In this document: in pieces, positions 17,689 to 26,326 of the stretch | Position numbering within the stretch: position 1 is the stretch's first letter | Layout of the letters: every line of letters starts with the position of its first letter | Assembly: GCF_017309385.1 (NCBI RefSeq) | Contig: NZ_JAFJMJ010000002.1 | Location: forward strand, 1,736,001-1,800,000 | Reading direction: 5' to 3' | Source of the DNA: Amycolatopsis sp. 195334CR | GTDB taxonomy: Bacteria; Actinomycetota; Actinomycetes; Mycobacteriales; Pseudonocardiaceae | DNA length: 64,000 nt | The notes under the pieces: model-generated | What the model was told of the DNA's origin: nothing | The model's input: only the letters and a program-made list of their open reading frames with translations | Databases searched by the model: none | Program-made: the position numbers and the translations under genes

Positions 17689-18409
17689 CGCGGTAGTGCG
17701 TGGTCAGCCGCCCGTCGTCGGCCAGGACGTGGAAGGCGATGGCGGGCGGCGCGGCCAGGTCGACGACCTGCTCGCTCTCCCACGGCAGCAGGATCGTCGA
17801 CACCACACCCGGCGCGACGAGCAGCGGCAGGCCCGCGAACGTGCTCGCCGCGGCGGTGTGCGCGTGGCCGCACAGGATCGCGACCACGTTGGGGTGGCGG
17901 GAAAGCAGGGCGGCGAGCCGGTCCTCACCGGACTGCCGGATGCCGTCGACGTACGGGATGTGCAGGTCCACCGGCGGATGGTGGAAGCAGACAAAAACCG
18001 GGGCGCCGGCGGCGCCGGTGAGGACCGATTCGAGCCAGGCGAGCGTTTCGTCGTCGAGGTGACCGTCGTCGCGGCCGGGGATGGTCGAGTCGCACAGGGC
18101 GAACACGGCACCGCCCACGCGGTGCACCTGGTTGATCGGCTCCTCGGACGCGGGTTCGCCGAGCAGGACCTCGCGGTACGGCCCGCGTGCGTCGTGGTTT
18201 CCGGGGCAGTGCAGCGGCCGGCCGCCGAAGAACTTGGCGACGGTGTTGTACTCCTCGGCCAGCCCGTGGTCGGCGAGGTCGCCGGTGACCAGGACCGCGT
18301 CGATCTCGTCCCGCAAGCCGTCGAGGTAGGCGAACACGCGGGCCGCCCGCGCCTGGCTGCGCTCGCCGGCGTCGAGGTGGAGGTCGCTCAGGTGGGCCAG
18401 GACGATCAC
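17672..18409 (-). CDS. Calcineurin-like metallophosphoesterase (CpdA-like)
   Basis: A 245-residue dinuclear metal hydrolase. Its motifs are DLHLDAG (D-x-H), VTGDLADHG (GD), PGNHDARG (GNHD), CFHHPP and CGHAHT (GHxH), which together make the metal site. The layout resembles 3',5'-cyclic nucleotide phosphodiesterase CpdA/Rv0805, so cyclic AMP may be a substrate, but the family is broad. Its ATG overlaps the stop of the upstream gene by 4 bp. The 3' end overlaps the converging peroxiredoxin gene by 17 bp. Confidence 0.87.
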   Translation of the reverse strand: MIVLAHLSDLHLDAGERSQARAARVFAYLDGLRDEIDAVLVTGDLADHGLAEEYNTVAKFFGGRPLHCPGNHDARGPYREVLLGEPASEEPINQVHRVGGAVFALCDSTIPGRDDGHLDDETLAWLESVLTGAAGAPVFVCFHHPPVDLHIPYVDGIRQSGEDRLAALLSRHPNVVAILCGHAHTAAASTFAGLPLLVAPGVVSTILLPWESEQVVDLAAPPAIAFHVLADDGRLTTHYRVIPAG

Positions 18410-19239
18410 GGCAGCGGGTCCGGCTGGTCGGCGAAGACCCGGATGGTCTCGTTGACCGCGGCGAACCGGGCGGTGCGGACGGCGTCGTGCAGCGGGCGGA
18501 GCGCGTCCGCGCGGCGGATCGCGGCCGACGCCGACAGCGCGCCACCGGGGTCGTCGGCGTGGGCGATGGCGAGAATGGCGCCGATCTCCTCGGCCCGTTG
18601 CAGGACTCGCAGCGCGCGGCCGGGCGTGCCCGACGGCCAGCTCACGTGCGCGGTCCGGCGCAGGCGCTCGGACAGCTCGGCCCGCACGCCGGGCCGGTCC
18701 CTGGCCACGTCGAGCTCCTGCAGCGCGCCCGCGCTGCTCCGGGTCGCGCTGGTCAGCGCGTGCTCGGCCTCGCCGAGCGCGATGTACTCCATCGGGGCCG
18801 CGGTGGTGATCCGGTGAACCGTCCAGCGGAACAGGCCCTCGGCGATCGCCTCCGGCACCACGCCGTAGCCGATCTCGGCGAACACCACGGCCTCACCCGA
18901 GCGCAGCGCGGCTTCGGTCAGCGAGCCGCCACCGCCCAGCCCGCGCACGTCGCCGGGCACCGGGAGGACGAACCGCGCCGGTCCGGCCCCGAGGCGGCGC
19001 AACGCGGTGAGGAAACCGGCGAGCCCGGCCGGGCGCTCACCGGCGACCGGGATGTCGAAGGCGTCGGCGCCGAACGGGTCGGCGGCGACCACCTCGTGGT
19101 CCTCGCCCCACACGCGCAAGGCGTCGAGGGCGTCGTCGGAGGCCGCGGCACCGTGGAGCCACGCCGAGGACCAGACCGCGAGGGACGCACTGGGACAGCA
19201 CACGGAGTACAAGCGTACCGGGCCCTGGAGCTGGTCCAC
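18406..19239 (-). CDS. Conserved protein of unknown function, divergent from AAA-VWA module
   Basis: A protein of about 277 residues without a motif I recognise. It is soluble and alanine-rich, with RLYSVCCPSASLAVWSSAWLHGAA at the start, a PVPGDVRGLGGGGSLTEAAL segment with several glycines in the middle, and a helical C-terminal half. It is translationally coupled to the phosphoesterase (4-bp overlap) and its start lies about 37 bp from the divergent ATPase gene. GTG 19239 is the most upstream plausible start before the divergent promoter. Context suggests a link to the AAA-VWA module; that is inference. Confidence 0.65.
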   Translation of the reverse strand: MDQLQGPVRLYSVCCPSASLAVWSSAWLHGAAASDDALDALRVWGEDHEVVAADPFGADAFDIPVAGERPAGLAGFLTALRRLGAGPARFVLPVPGDVRGLGGGGSLTEAALRSGEAVVFAEIGYGVVPEAIAEGLFRWTVHRITTAAPMEYIALGEAEHALTSATRSSAGALQELDVARDRPGVRAELSERLRRTAHVSWPSGTPGRALRVLQRAEEIGAILAIAHADDPGGALSASAAIRRADALRPLHDAVRTARFAAVNETIRVFADQPDPLP

Positions 19240-19276
19240 GTCGACGCCGGGCCCACGGGTCAGTAGCGTCGGGGAG

Positions 19277-20674
19277 GTGAACTCCGCACCAGCACACCTT
19301 CCCCGCACCGCGGGGGAGCTCCGCGCCGCCGGGTACACCCCGCGCGGCGTGAAAACCGAGATCCACGACAACCTGCTCACCGCCCTGCGGGCCGGGAAAG
19401 ATCCGTGGCCGGGCATCGTCGGGTTCGGCCGCACCGTGCTGCCGCAGCTGGAGCGCGCGCTGCTGGCGGGCCACGACGTGGTCCTGCTCGGCGAGCGCGG
19501 GCAGGGCAAGACCCGGCTCCTGCGCACCCTGGCCGGCCTGCTCGACGAGTGGACGCCGGTGATCGAGGGCGCCGAACTGCCCGAGCACCCGCTCGACCCG
19601 ATCACCCCGGCCTCGCGGCGCCGGGCTGCCGAACTCGGCGACGCGCTGCCCGTGGCCTGGCTGCACCGCGGCGAGCGCTACACCGAGAAGCTGGCCACGC
19701 CGGACACCTCCGTCGGTGACCTCATCGGCGACGTCGACCCGGTGAAGGTGGCCGAGGGCCGCAGCCTGGGCGATCCCGAGACCATCCACTTCGGACTGGT
19801 GCCGCGCGCGCACCGCGGCATCGTCGCGGTCAACGAGCTGCCGGACCTGGCCGAGCGCATCCAGGTGGCGCTGCTCAACGTGATGGAGGAGCGCGACATC
19901 CAGGTCCGCGGCTACACCCTGCGGCTGCCGCTGGACGTGCTCGTGGTGGCCACCGCGAACCCCGAGGACTACACCAACCGCGGCCGGATCATCACCCCGC
20001 TGAAGGACCGCTTCGGCGCCGAGATCCGCACGCACTACCCGCTGGAACTCGATGCCGAGGTCGGCGTCGTCCGCCAGGAGGCCCAGCTGGTCGCCGAAGT
20101 GGGTGACCCGCTGCTGGAGGTGCTCGCCCGGTTCGTCCGGAACCTGCGCGAGGCCAGCGTGATCGACCAGCGCTCCGGGGTGTCCGCCCGGTTCGCGGTC
20201 GCGGCGGCGGAGACCGTGGCCGCTGCGGCGCTGCGGCGGGCCGCGCTGACCGGCGAGGAGCCCGCGGTCGCCCGCCCGATCGACCTGGAGGCCGTGCCCG
20301 CCGTGCTGCGCGGCAAGCTCGAGTTCGAGCCCGGCGAGGAGGGCCGTGAGACCGAGCACCTGGTGCACCTGCTGCGCCGGGCGGTCGCCGAGACCGCGCG
20401 CGAGCGGTTCGCCGGTCTCGACCTGCGCCCGCTCGCCGACGTGGTGGCCGACGGCCACCTGGTGGCCACCGGTGACCGCGTCCCGGGCGCCGACGTGCTC
20501 GCCGCGCTGCCGGAACTGCCGGTCCTGCACGAGGTCGCCCACCGCGCCGGGGTGTCCGCCGACGACTCGCCCGGCCGCATCGCCGCCGCGGTGGAGCTGG
20601 CGCTGGAATCGCTGTACCTCGCCCGCCGGCTGGCCAAGGACGAGGACGGCACCAGCACGGTGTACGGGCCATGA
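19277..20674 (+). CDS. AAA+ ATPase, magnesium chelatase ChlI-like/MoxR-like
   Basis: A 465-residue ATPase equivalent to Rv0958. Walker A is GERGQGKT (VVLLGERGQGKTRLLRTL), Walker B-like VNELPDL, and sensor 1 lies in VVATANPEDYTNRGRIITPLKDRFG. A helical lid and a C-terminal helical domain follow. GTG 19277 is chosen because it gives a normal N-terminus; GGGGAG overlaps it closely, so the exact start is uncertain. Its stop overlaps the next VWA gene (ATGA). The pair is like the chelatase I/D or MoxR/VWA partnership, but no cobalt or magnesium chelation context is present. Confidence 0.88.
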   Translation: MNSAPAHLPRTAGELRAAGYTPRGVKTEIHDNLLTALRAGKDPWPGIVGFGRTVLPQLERALLAGHDVVLLGERGQGKTRLLRTLAGLLDEWTPVIEGAELPEHPLDPITPASRRRAAELGDALPVAWLHRGERYTEKLATPDTSVGDLIGDVDPVKVAEGRSLGDPETIHFGLVPRAHRGIVAVNELPDLAERIQVALLNVMEERDIQVRGYTLRLPLDVLVVATANPEDYTNRGRIITPLKDRFGAEIRTHYPLELDAEVGVVRQEAQLVAEVGDPLLEVLARFVRNLREASVIDQRSGVSARFAVAAAETVAAAALRRAALTGEEPAVARPIDLEAVPAVLRGKLEFEPGEEGRETEHLVHLLRRAVAETARERFAGLDLRPLADVVADGHLVATGDRVPGADVLAALPELPVLHEVAHRAGVSADDSPGRIAAAVELALESLYLARRLAKDEDGTSTVYGP

Positions 20675-22611
20675 CCTACGCGTACGGGCCGTGGCACGAC
20701 GGTCCCGATCCGCTGGCCCCACCGGCTGATCTCCGCGACGCGCTCGACGAGATCGGCCGGGACGTGCTGGGCGGCTCGTCGCCCCGCGCGGCGCTGGAGG
20801 AACTGCTGCGGCGCGGTACCCGGTCCACCACCGGTCTCGACGAGCTGACCCGCCGCGTCTGGCAGCGGCGCTCGGAGATCCAGCGGCGCAACAACCTCGA
20901 CGGCACGCTCAACGAGGTCCGCCGTCTGCTGGACGAAGCGCTGGACGCGGAGAAGCGCGCCTTGTTCCCGGATCCGTCCGACGACGCGCGCTTCGACGAG
21001 GCCCGGCTCGACGCGCTGCCGCCCGGGACCGCCGCGGCGGTGCGTGAGCTGGCCGAGTACTCGTGGCGGTCCGAGCAGGGCCGGGAGAACTACGAGAAGA
21101 TCCAGGAGCTGCTCGGCAAGGAGCTGCTCGACTCCCGGTTCGAGGGCATGAAGGAGGCCCTGCAGAGCACACGGCCCGAGGACGTCGAGCGGGTCCGGCA
21201 GATGCTGGCCGACCTCAACGCGCTGCTCGCCGCGCACGCGCAGGGCTTCTCCGACGTCCACGAGCGCTTCACCGAGTTCATGCGGCGCCACGGCGAGTTC
21301 TTCCCGGAGAACCCGAAGAACATCGACGAGCTGATCGACGCGCTGGCCGCCCGTGCCGCGGCCGCCCAGCGCATGCTCAACTCGATGACCCCGGAACAGC
21401 GCGCCGAGCTGGCCGAGCTCTCGCAGCAGGCGTTCGGCAGCCCGGAACTGGCCCAGCAGCTGTCCAATTTGGACTCCCAGCTGCGGGCGCTGCGGCCGGG
21501 CGAGGACTGGGAGTCGGCGGGCCGGTTCCGCGGGGACAACCCGATGGGGCTCGGCGAGGGCGCGCAGGCGATGGCGGACCTGGCCGAGCTGGACGCGCTG
21601 GCCGAGCAGCTCGCGCAGTCCTATCCCGGGGCCAGCATGGACGACCTCGACCTGGAGGCGCTGACCCGGCAGCTCGGCGAGGACGCCGCGGTGGACGCGC
21701 GGCGACTGTCCGAACTGGAGCGTGAACTCCGCGGCCAGGGCTTGTTCGAGCGGGCGCCGGACGGTTCGCTTCGCTTGTCGCCCAAGGCATTGCGGCGACT
21801 CGGGGAGACCGCGCTGTCGGACGTGGTGCGCACCCTGCGCGGGCGCACCGGCGAACGGGAGACGGCCTCGGCGGGCGCGGCGGGGGAGCCGACCGGCTCG
21901 ACCCGGCCGTGGCGCTTCGGGGACACCCAGCCGTGGGACGCCTCGCGCACCGTGCGCAACGCCGTGCTGCGGCGGGCTTCCGCCGGTGGCGCGGCGGTGC
22001 GGCTGGACGTGTCCGACGTGGAGATCACCGAGACCGAGCACCGGTCGCGGGCGGCGGTCGCGTTGTGCGTGGACACCTCGTGGTCGATGGTGCAGGAGGG
22101 GCGCTGGCTGCCGATGAAGCGCACCGCGCTCGCGCTGCACCAGCTGATCTCCACGCGGTTCCGCCACGACGCGCTGCAGCTGATCACCTTCGGGCGCTAC
22201 GCGGCGCCGGTCGAACTGGGTGACCTGATCGGCCTGGAGGGCACGTGGGAGCAGGGCACCAACGCCCACCACGCGCTGCTGCTGGCCGGACGGCACCTGC
22301 GGCGGCACCCCGGCGCGCGGCCGGTGGTGCTGATGGTGACCGACGGGGAGCCGACCGCCCACCTGGAGGCCGACGGGGTGGCGGAGTTCTCCTACCCGCC
22401 GCTGCCGCAGACCATCCGCTGGACCATCACCGAGGTGGACCAGCTGGCCAGGCTGGGCGCCGCGGTGACCGTGTTCCGCCTCGGCGACGACCCGCGGCTG
22501 ACCTCGTTCGTGAACCTGATCGCCCGCCGCTCCGGCGGCCGGGTGGTGGCACCGGACCTGGACGGCCTCGGCGCCGCCGTGGTCGGCGACTACCTGCGCA
22601 ACCGCGACTGA
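20671..22611 (+). CDS. VWA domain protein partnered with the AAA+ ATPase
   Basis: A 646-residue protein equivalent to Rv0959. The first 430 residues are mostly helical and acidic with many charged repeats. The C-terminal VWA domain has the complete MIDAS start DTSWS (ALCVDTSWSMVQEGRW), a threonine in GTWEQGTNAHHALL and VLMVTDGEPT. No signal peptide or membrane span. Translationally coupled to the upstream ATPase by a 4-bp overlap. Probably acts as the metal-ion-dependent adhesion partner whose binding is driven by the ATPase. Substrate unknown. Confidence 0.9.
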   Translation: MTYAYGPWHDGPDPLAPPADLRDALDEIGRDVLGGSSPRAALEELLRRGTRSTTGLDELTRRVWQRRSEIQRRNNLDGTLNEVRRLLDEALDAEKRALFPDPSDDARFDEARLDALPPGTAAAVRELAEYSWRSEQGRENYEKIQELLGKELLDSRFEGMKEALQSTRPEDVERVRQMLADLNALLAAHAQGFSDVHERFTEFMRRHGEFFPENPKNIDELIDALAARAAAAQRMLNSMTPEQRAELAELSQQAFGSPELAQQLSNLDSQLRALRPGEDWESAGRFRGDNPMGLGEGAQAMADLAELDALAEQLAQSYPGASMDDLDLEALTRQLGEDAAVDARRLSELERELRGQGLFERAPDGSLRLSPKALRRLGETALSDVVRTLRGRTGERETASAGAAGEPTGSTRPWRFGDTQPWDASRTVRNAVLRRASAGGAAVRLDVSDVEITETEHRSRAAVALCVDTSWSMVQEGRWLPMKRTALALHQLISTRFRHDALQLITFGRYAAPVELGDLIGLEGTWEQGTNAHHALLLAGRHLRRHPGARPVVLMVTDGEPTAHLEADGVAEFSYPPLPQTIRWTITEVDQLARLGAAVTVFRLGDDPRLTSFVNLIARRSGGRVVAPDLDGLGAAVVGDYLRNRD

Positions 22612-22660
22612 ACACGAATGTGGCTCGGGGGCGTAATCAGCCCCCGAGCCACATTCGTGT
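22612..22660. terminator. Perfect 21-bp stem hairpin between convergent genes
   Basis: Arms 22612-22632 and 22640-22660 are exact reverse complements with a 7-nt loop, starting right after the VWA stop and ending 15 bp before the end of the converging small gene. The outer 12 bp (ACACGAATGTGG) match the hairpin at 13195-13247, while the loop-side stem is a different GC-rich sequence. It is probably a bidirectional terminator. Confidence 0.8.
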
Positions 22661-22675
22661 CCGGGTCAGAGCGTG

Positions 22676-22897
22676 TCAGCGTGTATCGACGTCCCGCTGG
22701 AGTTCGACGTCCTGGACGCCCGGGATCTCCTGCAGCGCGGCGACATCGCCCTGGCCGATGGAGCCGGTGACGGTGCCGATCGGCTCGAGCACCGAGTCCA
22801 CCGTGAGCCCCGCTTCCTCCAGTGCGGTCACCACGGCCGGGACCTCGGACAACCGCTCCTCGGCGATGGACACGATCACTTTGCGATTCTCGGTCAT
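22676..22897 (-). CDS. Small I9-like propeptide/inhibitor protein
   Basis: A 73-residue protein with an apparent beta-alpha-beta-beta-alpha-beta pattern: KVIVSIAEERLSEVPAVVTALEEAGLTV, then VTGSIGQGDVAALQEIPGVQDVELQRDV. The final stretch looks like the end of subtilisin propeptides and I9 inhibitors (GxV..LxxIxGVxxVE). It lies 25 bp downstream of a subtilase on the same strand and has GAGGAG before the ATG, so the two are probably one operon. It may act as a free-standing chaperone or inhibitor of that protease. No signal peptide. Confidence 0.65.
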   Translation of the reverse strand: MTENRKVIVSIAEERLSEVPAVVTALEEAGLTVDSVLEPIGTVTGSIGQGDVAALQEIPGVQDVELQRDVDTR

Positions 22898-22922
22898 CGC
22901 GCTCCTCGGGGTCGGGGGCCGC

Positions 22923-24107
22923 TCAGGGGGCCTGAACCAGTCCAACACCCGAATCCTGCGAAGACAACCCGGTGCGCAGCGAGCACTGCGACAACCTGCC
23001 CCACAGCTCCCACCCGCGCGCGCCGTACTTCTGCGCGACCAGCGCGGCCAGCCCGGACACGTGCGGCGTGGCCATGCTGGTGCCGCTGATGCTGCGGTAC
23101 CGCTTCGGCATCGGCCACGCCGAGTGCACGTTCACGCCCGGCCCGCCGATGTCCACGCCGTGCCCGGGATCCACCGAACCCGAGGAGAAGTCCGCGATCG
23201 CGCCCGCCGAGTCCACCGCGCCGACCGCGAGGATCGACGGGCAGTTCGCCGGGTGCCCGATCGGGGCGATCCGGCCGTCGGCACGTTCGCTGGCGTTGCC
23301 CGCCGCGGCGATGATCAGCGTGCCGCGGCCGAGCGCGCGCTGGGCGACCTGCTCGTAGACCGGCGAGAACGGGTCGCCCGGGCTGGTGTCCGCGCCCAGC
23401 GACATGGAGATGATCGCGCAGCCGTTGCCGATGGCCCAGGAGATCCCGGCCAGGATGCCGCCGTCGGAACCGGAACCGGAGTTGCCGAGCACCTTGCCCG
23501 CGTAGATCTCGGCCTCGTAGGCGATCCCGTACCCGGGCCCGCCGTCGACCTTGCGCGGCCCGCACGAGGTGCCGATGCAGTGCGTGCCGTGGCCGTTGCC
23601 GTCCTGGACGTCCTCCCCCTCGACGAACGAGTTCGTCACCACGGTGCGCCCGGCGAAGTCCGGGTGGTTGACGTCGAACCCGGTGTCCAGCACGGCCACC
23701 CGGATCCCCTTGCCGCTCAGCTGGCTCTCGTGCGCGCGGGTGGCCTGCAGCCCCCAGGTGAACAGCGACTCGTCGACCTGCGCCTGCTCGACCGTCGGTG
23801 TGGCGGGCGAGATGGCGAAGACCGTGCGCTCGGCCTCGATCCGCGAGATCGGGCCCGGTGCGTCGGCCGCCGCGGTGAGCGCGGCGACCTGGTCCTCGGC
23901 CGCGGTCACCACCGCGACCCCGAGTTCGTGGAACAGCAGCCCGTCGGCGCCGCCGAGCGAACTCGCGCTCGACGCGTCGTACAGATCGGCTGTGCTCGCC
24001 GTGCGCAGTCCGGCGACGTCGGCCATGCTCCGGGCCCCCGCCACGGCTGAATCCTCTTCCAGCAGAACCAGATACCGCCCCGTGGTCCTGCTCGCCGCGT
24101 CCGTCAT
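22923..24107 (-). CDS. S8 family serine peptidase (subtilase), apparently cytoplasmic
   Basis: A 394-residue subtilase with the full triad: Asp in VAVLDTGFD, His in GNGHGTHCIGT, Ser in SGTSMATPHVSG, plus the oxyanion Asn in IIAAAGNAS. About 110 residues precede the catalytic domain and resemble a propeptide. There is no signal peptide or cell-wall anchor, so action inside the cell is likely. It is followed by the small propeptide-like gene. Such intracellular subtilases can act in peptide maturation, but no precursor peptide gene was seen here. Confidence 0.9.
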   Translation of the reverse strand: MTDAASRTTGRYLVLLEEDSAVAGARSMADVAGLRTASTADLYDASSASSLGGADGLLFHELGVAVVTAAEDQVAALTAAADAPGPISRIEAERTVFAISPATPTVEQAQVDESLFTWGLQATRAHESQLSGKGIRVAVLDTGFDVNHPDFAGRTVVTNSFVEGEDVQDGNGHGTHCIGTSCGPRKVDGGPGYGIAYEAEIYAGKVLGNSGSGSDGGILAGISWAIGNGCAIISMSLGADTSPGDPFSPVYEQVAQRALGRGTLIIAAAGNASERADGRIAPIGHPANCPSILAVGAVDSAGAIADFSSGSVDPGHGVDIGGPGVNVHSAWPMPKRYRSISGTSMATPHVSGLAALVAQKYGARGWELWGRLSQCSLRTGLSSQDSGVGLVQAP

Positions 24108-24199
24108 GTCGTACCCCTCGTGCTCGTAACTGTGCCTTCTAGGTCAATCGGCATACGGGCACGAGTTGCAACACCGGGGACATCACCGTTTGGTCGCGA

Positions 24200-25528
24200 T
24201 CAATTCCGCTCAGTGACAAGGATTTTCGCTCCGCGGGCGGGAACCATGGTGATGTGCCGGGCTTTCGGCTGTTCCGCGCTGAGCCGTTCGGGGGACAGGT
24301 GGTAGCGCCGCAGCACCTCGCCCAGCACGACATTGGCTTCCATCAAGGAGAATCCGGCACCGAGGCACCGCCGGACCCCGCCGCCGAACGGGAACCAGGT
24401 GCCCGCCGGCGGCGCGCCGTCGACGAACCGCTCCGGCGAGAACCGCTCCGGCTCCGGGAAGTGCTCGGGATCCGACTGCACCAGCGCGATCGACGGCTGC
24501 ACGGTGAACCCGGCGGGCAGCAGGTAACCACCGACCTCGACGTCCTCGGTGAGCCGGCGGGCGACCTCGTGGATCACCGGGTGCAGCCGCATCGCTTCCT
24601 TCGTCACCGCTTCGAGGTATTTTTCGTCGTGGTTGTCGGCCGCCTCGGTCGCGGAGCGCAAGCACCCGGGATCGCGCGCGAGTTCGTGGAAGGCCCAGCC
24701 GAGCGTGGTCGCGGTGGTCTCGTGCCCGGCCAGCAGCAGGGTGATCAGCTGGTCGCGCAGTTCCGCGTCGGTCAGCGGATCGTCACCCGGCACGGTGAGC
24801 AGGCGGGAGAGCACGTCACCGCGGTCGGCCAGGTCGTCGGCGCGGCGGCGGTCGGCGATCTCGGCGTAGATCAGCTCGTCGATCTCGCGCTGGCGCTGGG
24901 CGTTGCGCTTCCACGGGCCGATCTTCTGCAGGTTCGCGTTGTGCCAGCCGAAGATGTCGAGCGGGCCGATGTCGAGCAGGCGGCGCAGCAGCACGCGCAG
25001 CCGGTCCAGGCGGGGCCCGTCGGTCACGCCGAAGACCACCCGCAGGATCACCTCCAGGGTGAGCACCTGCATCCGTTCGTGTGACCGGAAAACCCGGCCG
25101 GTCGGCCAGCGCTCGACCTCGGCCACGGTCAGTTCGGTGACCATCTCGCGGTAGCCGCGCAGGGCCGAGCCGTTGAACGCGGGCATCAGCAGCTTGCGCG
25201 CCCGCATGTGCTCGTCCTCGTCGGTGAGCAGCACCGAGTGCTCGCCCATCAGCGGCTTGAGGATGGCGTTGCCCTCGCCGGCGTGGAAGGTGGTGACCGG
25301 GCCGGTGAACACCGCCTTGATGTGCTCGGGGTCCGACAGCGAGACCACGTCCCGCTCGGGGTAGATGCGCAACCGCACCACGTCGCCGTAACGGCGGCGG
25401 GCCAGCGGCAGCAGGAACTGGCGGAAGCTGCCGAAGAGCACGGTCTGCACCGCGACCGGCAGGCGCGGGCCGGGTGGCAGCGCCGCGGCCGGGCGGGCGC
25501 TGGGACGGGTCGGTGCGGTGCTGGTCAT
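24200..25528 (-). CDS. Cytochrome P450, CYP138/CYP135-like
   Basis: A 442-residue soluble P450. The I-helix motif is LLAGHETTATTLG (oxygen activation), the ExxR motif lies in KEAMRLHP, and the haem-binding loop is FPFGGGVRRCLGAGF with the cysteine thiolate. A proline-rich PPGPRLPVAVQ segment opens the fold. It resembles the mycobacterial CYP135/CYP138 group by feel, so a fatty acid or lipid substrate is possible but unknown. It is divergent from a TetR regulator with a 24-bp operator between. No ferredoxin gene is adjacent. Confidence 0.92.
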   Translation of the reverse strand: MTSTAPTRPSARPAAALPPGPRLPVAVQTVLFGSFRQFLLPLARRRYGDVVRLRIYPERDVVSLSDPEHIKAVFTGPVTTFHAGEGNAILKPLMGEHSVLLTDEDEHMRARKLLMPAFNGSALRGYREMVTELTVAEVERWPTGRVFRSHERMQVLTLEVILRVVFGVTDGPRLDRLRVLLRRLLDIGPLDIFGWHNANLQKIGPWKRNAQRQREIDELIYAEIADRRRADDLADRGDVLSRLLTVPGDDPLTDAELRDQLITLLLAGHETTATTLGWAFHELARDPGCLRSATEAADNHDEKYLEAVTKEAMRLHPVIHEVARRLTEDVEVGGYLLPAGFTVQPSIALVQSDPEHFPEPERFSPERFVDGAPPAGTWFPFGGGVRRCLGAGFSLMEANVVLGEVLRRYHLSPERLSAEQPKARHITMVPARGAKILVTERN

Positions 25529-25555
25529 GGCTGGTCCCTCCCGAGGCGTCTGCCC

Positions 25556-25579
25556 CGATTTATACGCGCGTATAGATCG
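25556..25579. promoter_or_regulatory. Palindromic operator between the P450 and TetR genes
   Basis: The centre TATACGCGCGTATA at 25561-25574 is a perfect 14-bp palindrome. Outer CGAT (25556-25559) and ATCG (25576-25579) extend the symmetry to 24 bp with one unpaired position on each side. It lies 28 bp before the P450 start and 33 bp before the TetR start, the usual place for a site that represses both genes. Confidence 0.8.
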
Positions 25580-25611
25580 GCTGTCCAGGAGCGGGGGACT
25601 ACGCTGTCGGG

Positions 25612-26262
25612 GTGGGTCACCGCGAAGAACTGCTGGCCGCCGCGCGCCGGCTGCTCGAGGACAAGGGCTACGCGCACATCACCGCGCGCGACCTGGTGGC
25701 CGCGTCGGGCACCAACCTGGCCTCGATCGGCTACCACTTCGGCTCCAAGGCGGGCCTGCTCAACGCCGCGATCGGCGAGGTGTTCGAGGAGTGGACCAAC
25801 CAGCTCGCCGACATCGCGATGGCCGAGCCGGGCGTGCCGCCGATCGAACGCGGGCGGCTGACCTGGGCGACGATGCTGGAGAACCTGGACTCCCGCCGCG
25901 CGCTGCTGCTGTCCTATGTGGAGGCTCTGGCGCAGGCCGAGCGCACGCCGTCGCTGCGCGAGCAGTTCGCCGCGCAGTACCGCCGCTGCCGGGTCAGGGT
26001 GGCCGGGCTGGTGGCGCAGTCGCTGGGGGAGGGCTGGTCGGCCGACGACCCGCGGTGCGCGGCGGTGGCCAGTTTTGTCATCGCCGTCTGCGACGGGCTT
26101 TCCGTGCAGTGGCTGCTCGACCCGGAAGGCTCGCCCAGTGGGGACGACCTGACCGCGGGATTGATCGCGTTGTGGTCCGCGTCCGCAGACTGGACAGCGC
26201 GCAGCTCCGTTGAGGGTGGTGGTGGGCCGGCGGGCGGGAGGGTTGACCCTCACGCGACGTGA
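25612..26262 (+). CDS. TetR-family regulator divergent from P450
   Basis: A 216-residue TetR protein with an N-terminal helix-turn-helix (LLAAARRLLEDKGYAHITARDLVAASGTNLASIGYHFGSKAGLLNAAI) and a helical effector domain. GTG start at 25612. The palindrome at 25556-25579 is probably its operator, so it would repress both itself and the P450. The last codons overlap the inverted repeat used by the downstream MerR/TipA-type gene. Confidence 0.9.
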   Translation: MGHREELLAAARRLLEDKGYAHITARDLVAASGTNLASIGYHFGSKAGLLNAAIGEVFEEWTNQLADIAMAEPGVPPIERGRLTWATMLENLDSRRALLLSYVEALAQAERTPSLREQFAAQYRRCRVRVAGLVAQSLGEGWSADDPRCAAVASFVIAVCDGLSVQWLLDPEGSPSGDDLTAGLIALWSASADWTARSSVEGGGGPAGGRVDPHAT

Positions 26263-26270
26263 GGAACCAC
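26243..26270 (+). promoter_or_regulatory. TipA-type autoregulated promoter/operator
   Basis: A -35-like TTGACC at 26243-26248 is followed by the inverted repeat CCTCACG-cga-CGTGAGG at 26248-26264, which fills a long spacer as in MerR-family promoters. As I recall, the tipA promoter of Streptomyces lividans carries a very similar CCTCACG/CGTGAGG repeat. The site overlaps the last codons and stop of the TetR gene and lies 63 bp before the MerR-type start. Confidence 0.75.
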
Positions 26271-26326
26271 AGTGGTTCCCGTCAGGGCCGGGAACACACC
26301 GGCCGAAGGGAAAAAAGGGGGAAGTC

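Noticed and set aside
22923..24107. Lanthipeptide or cyanobactin maturation cluster around the subtilase
   Set aside because: No precursor peptide, cyclase or heterocyclase gene is nearby; the P450 next to it has its own regulator.
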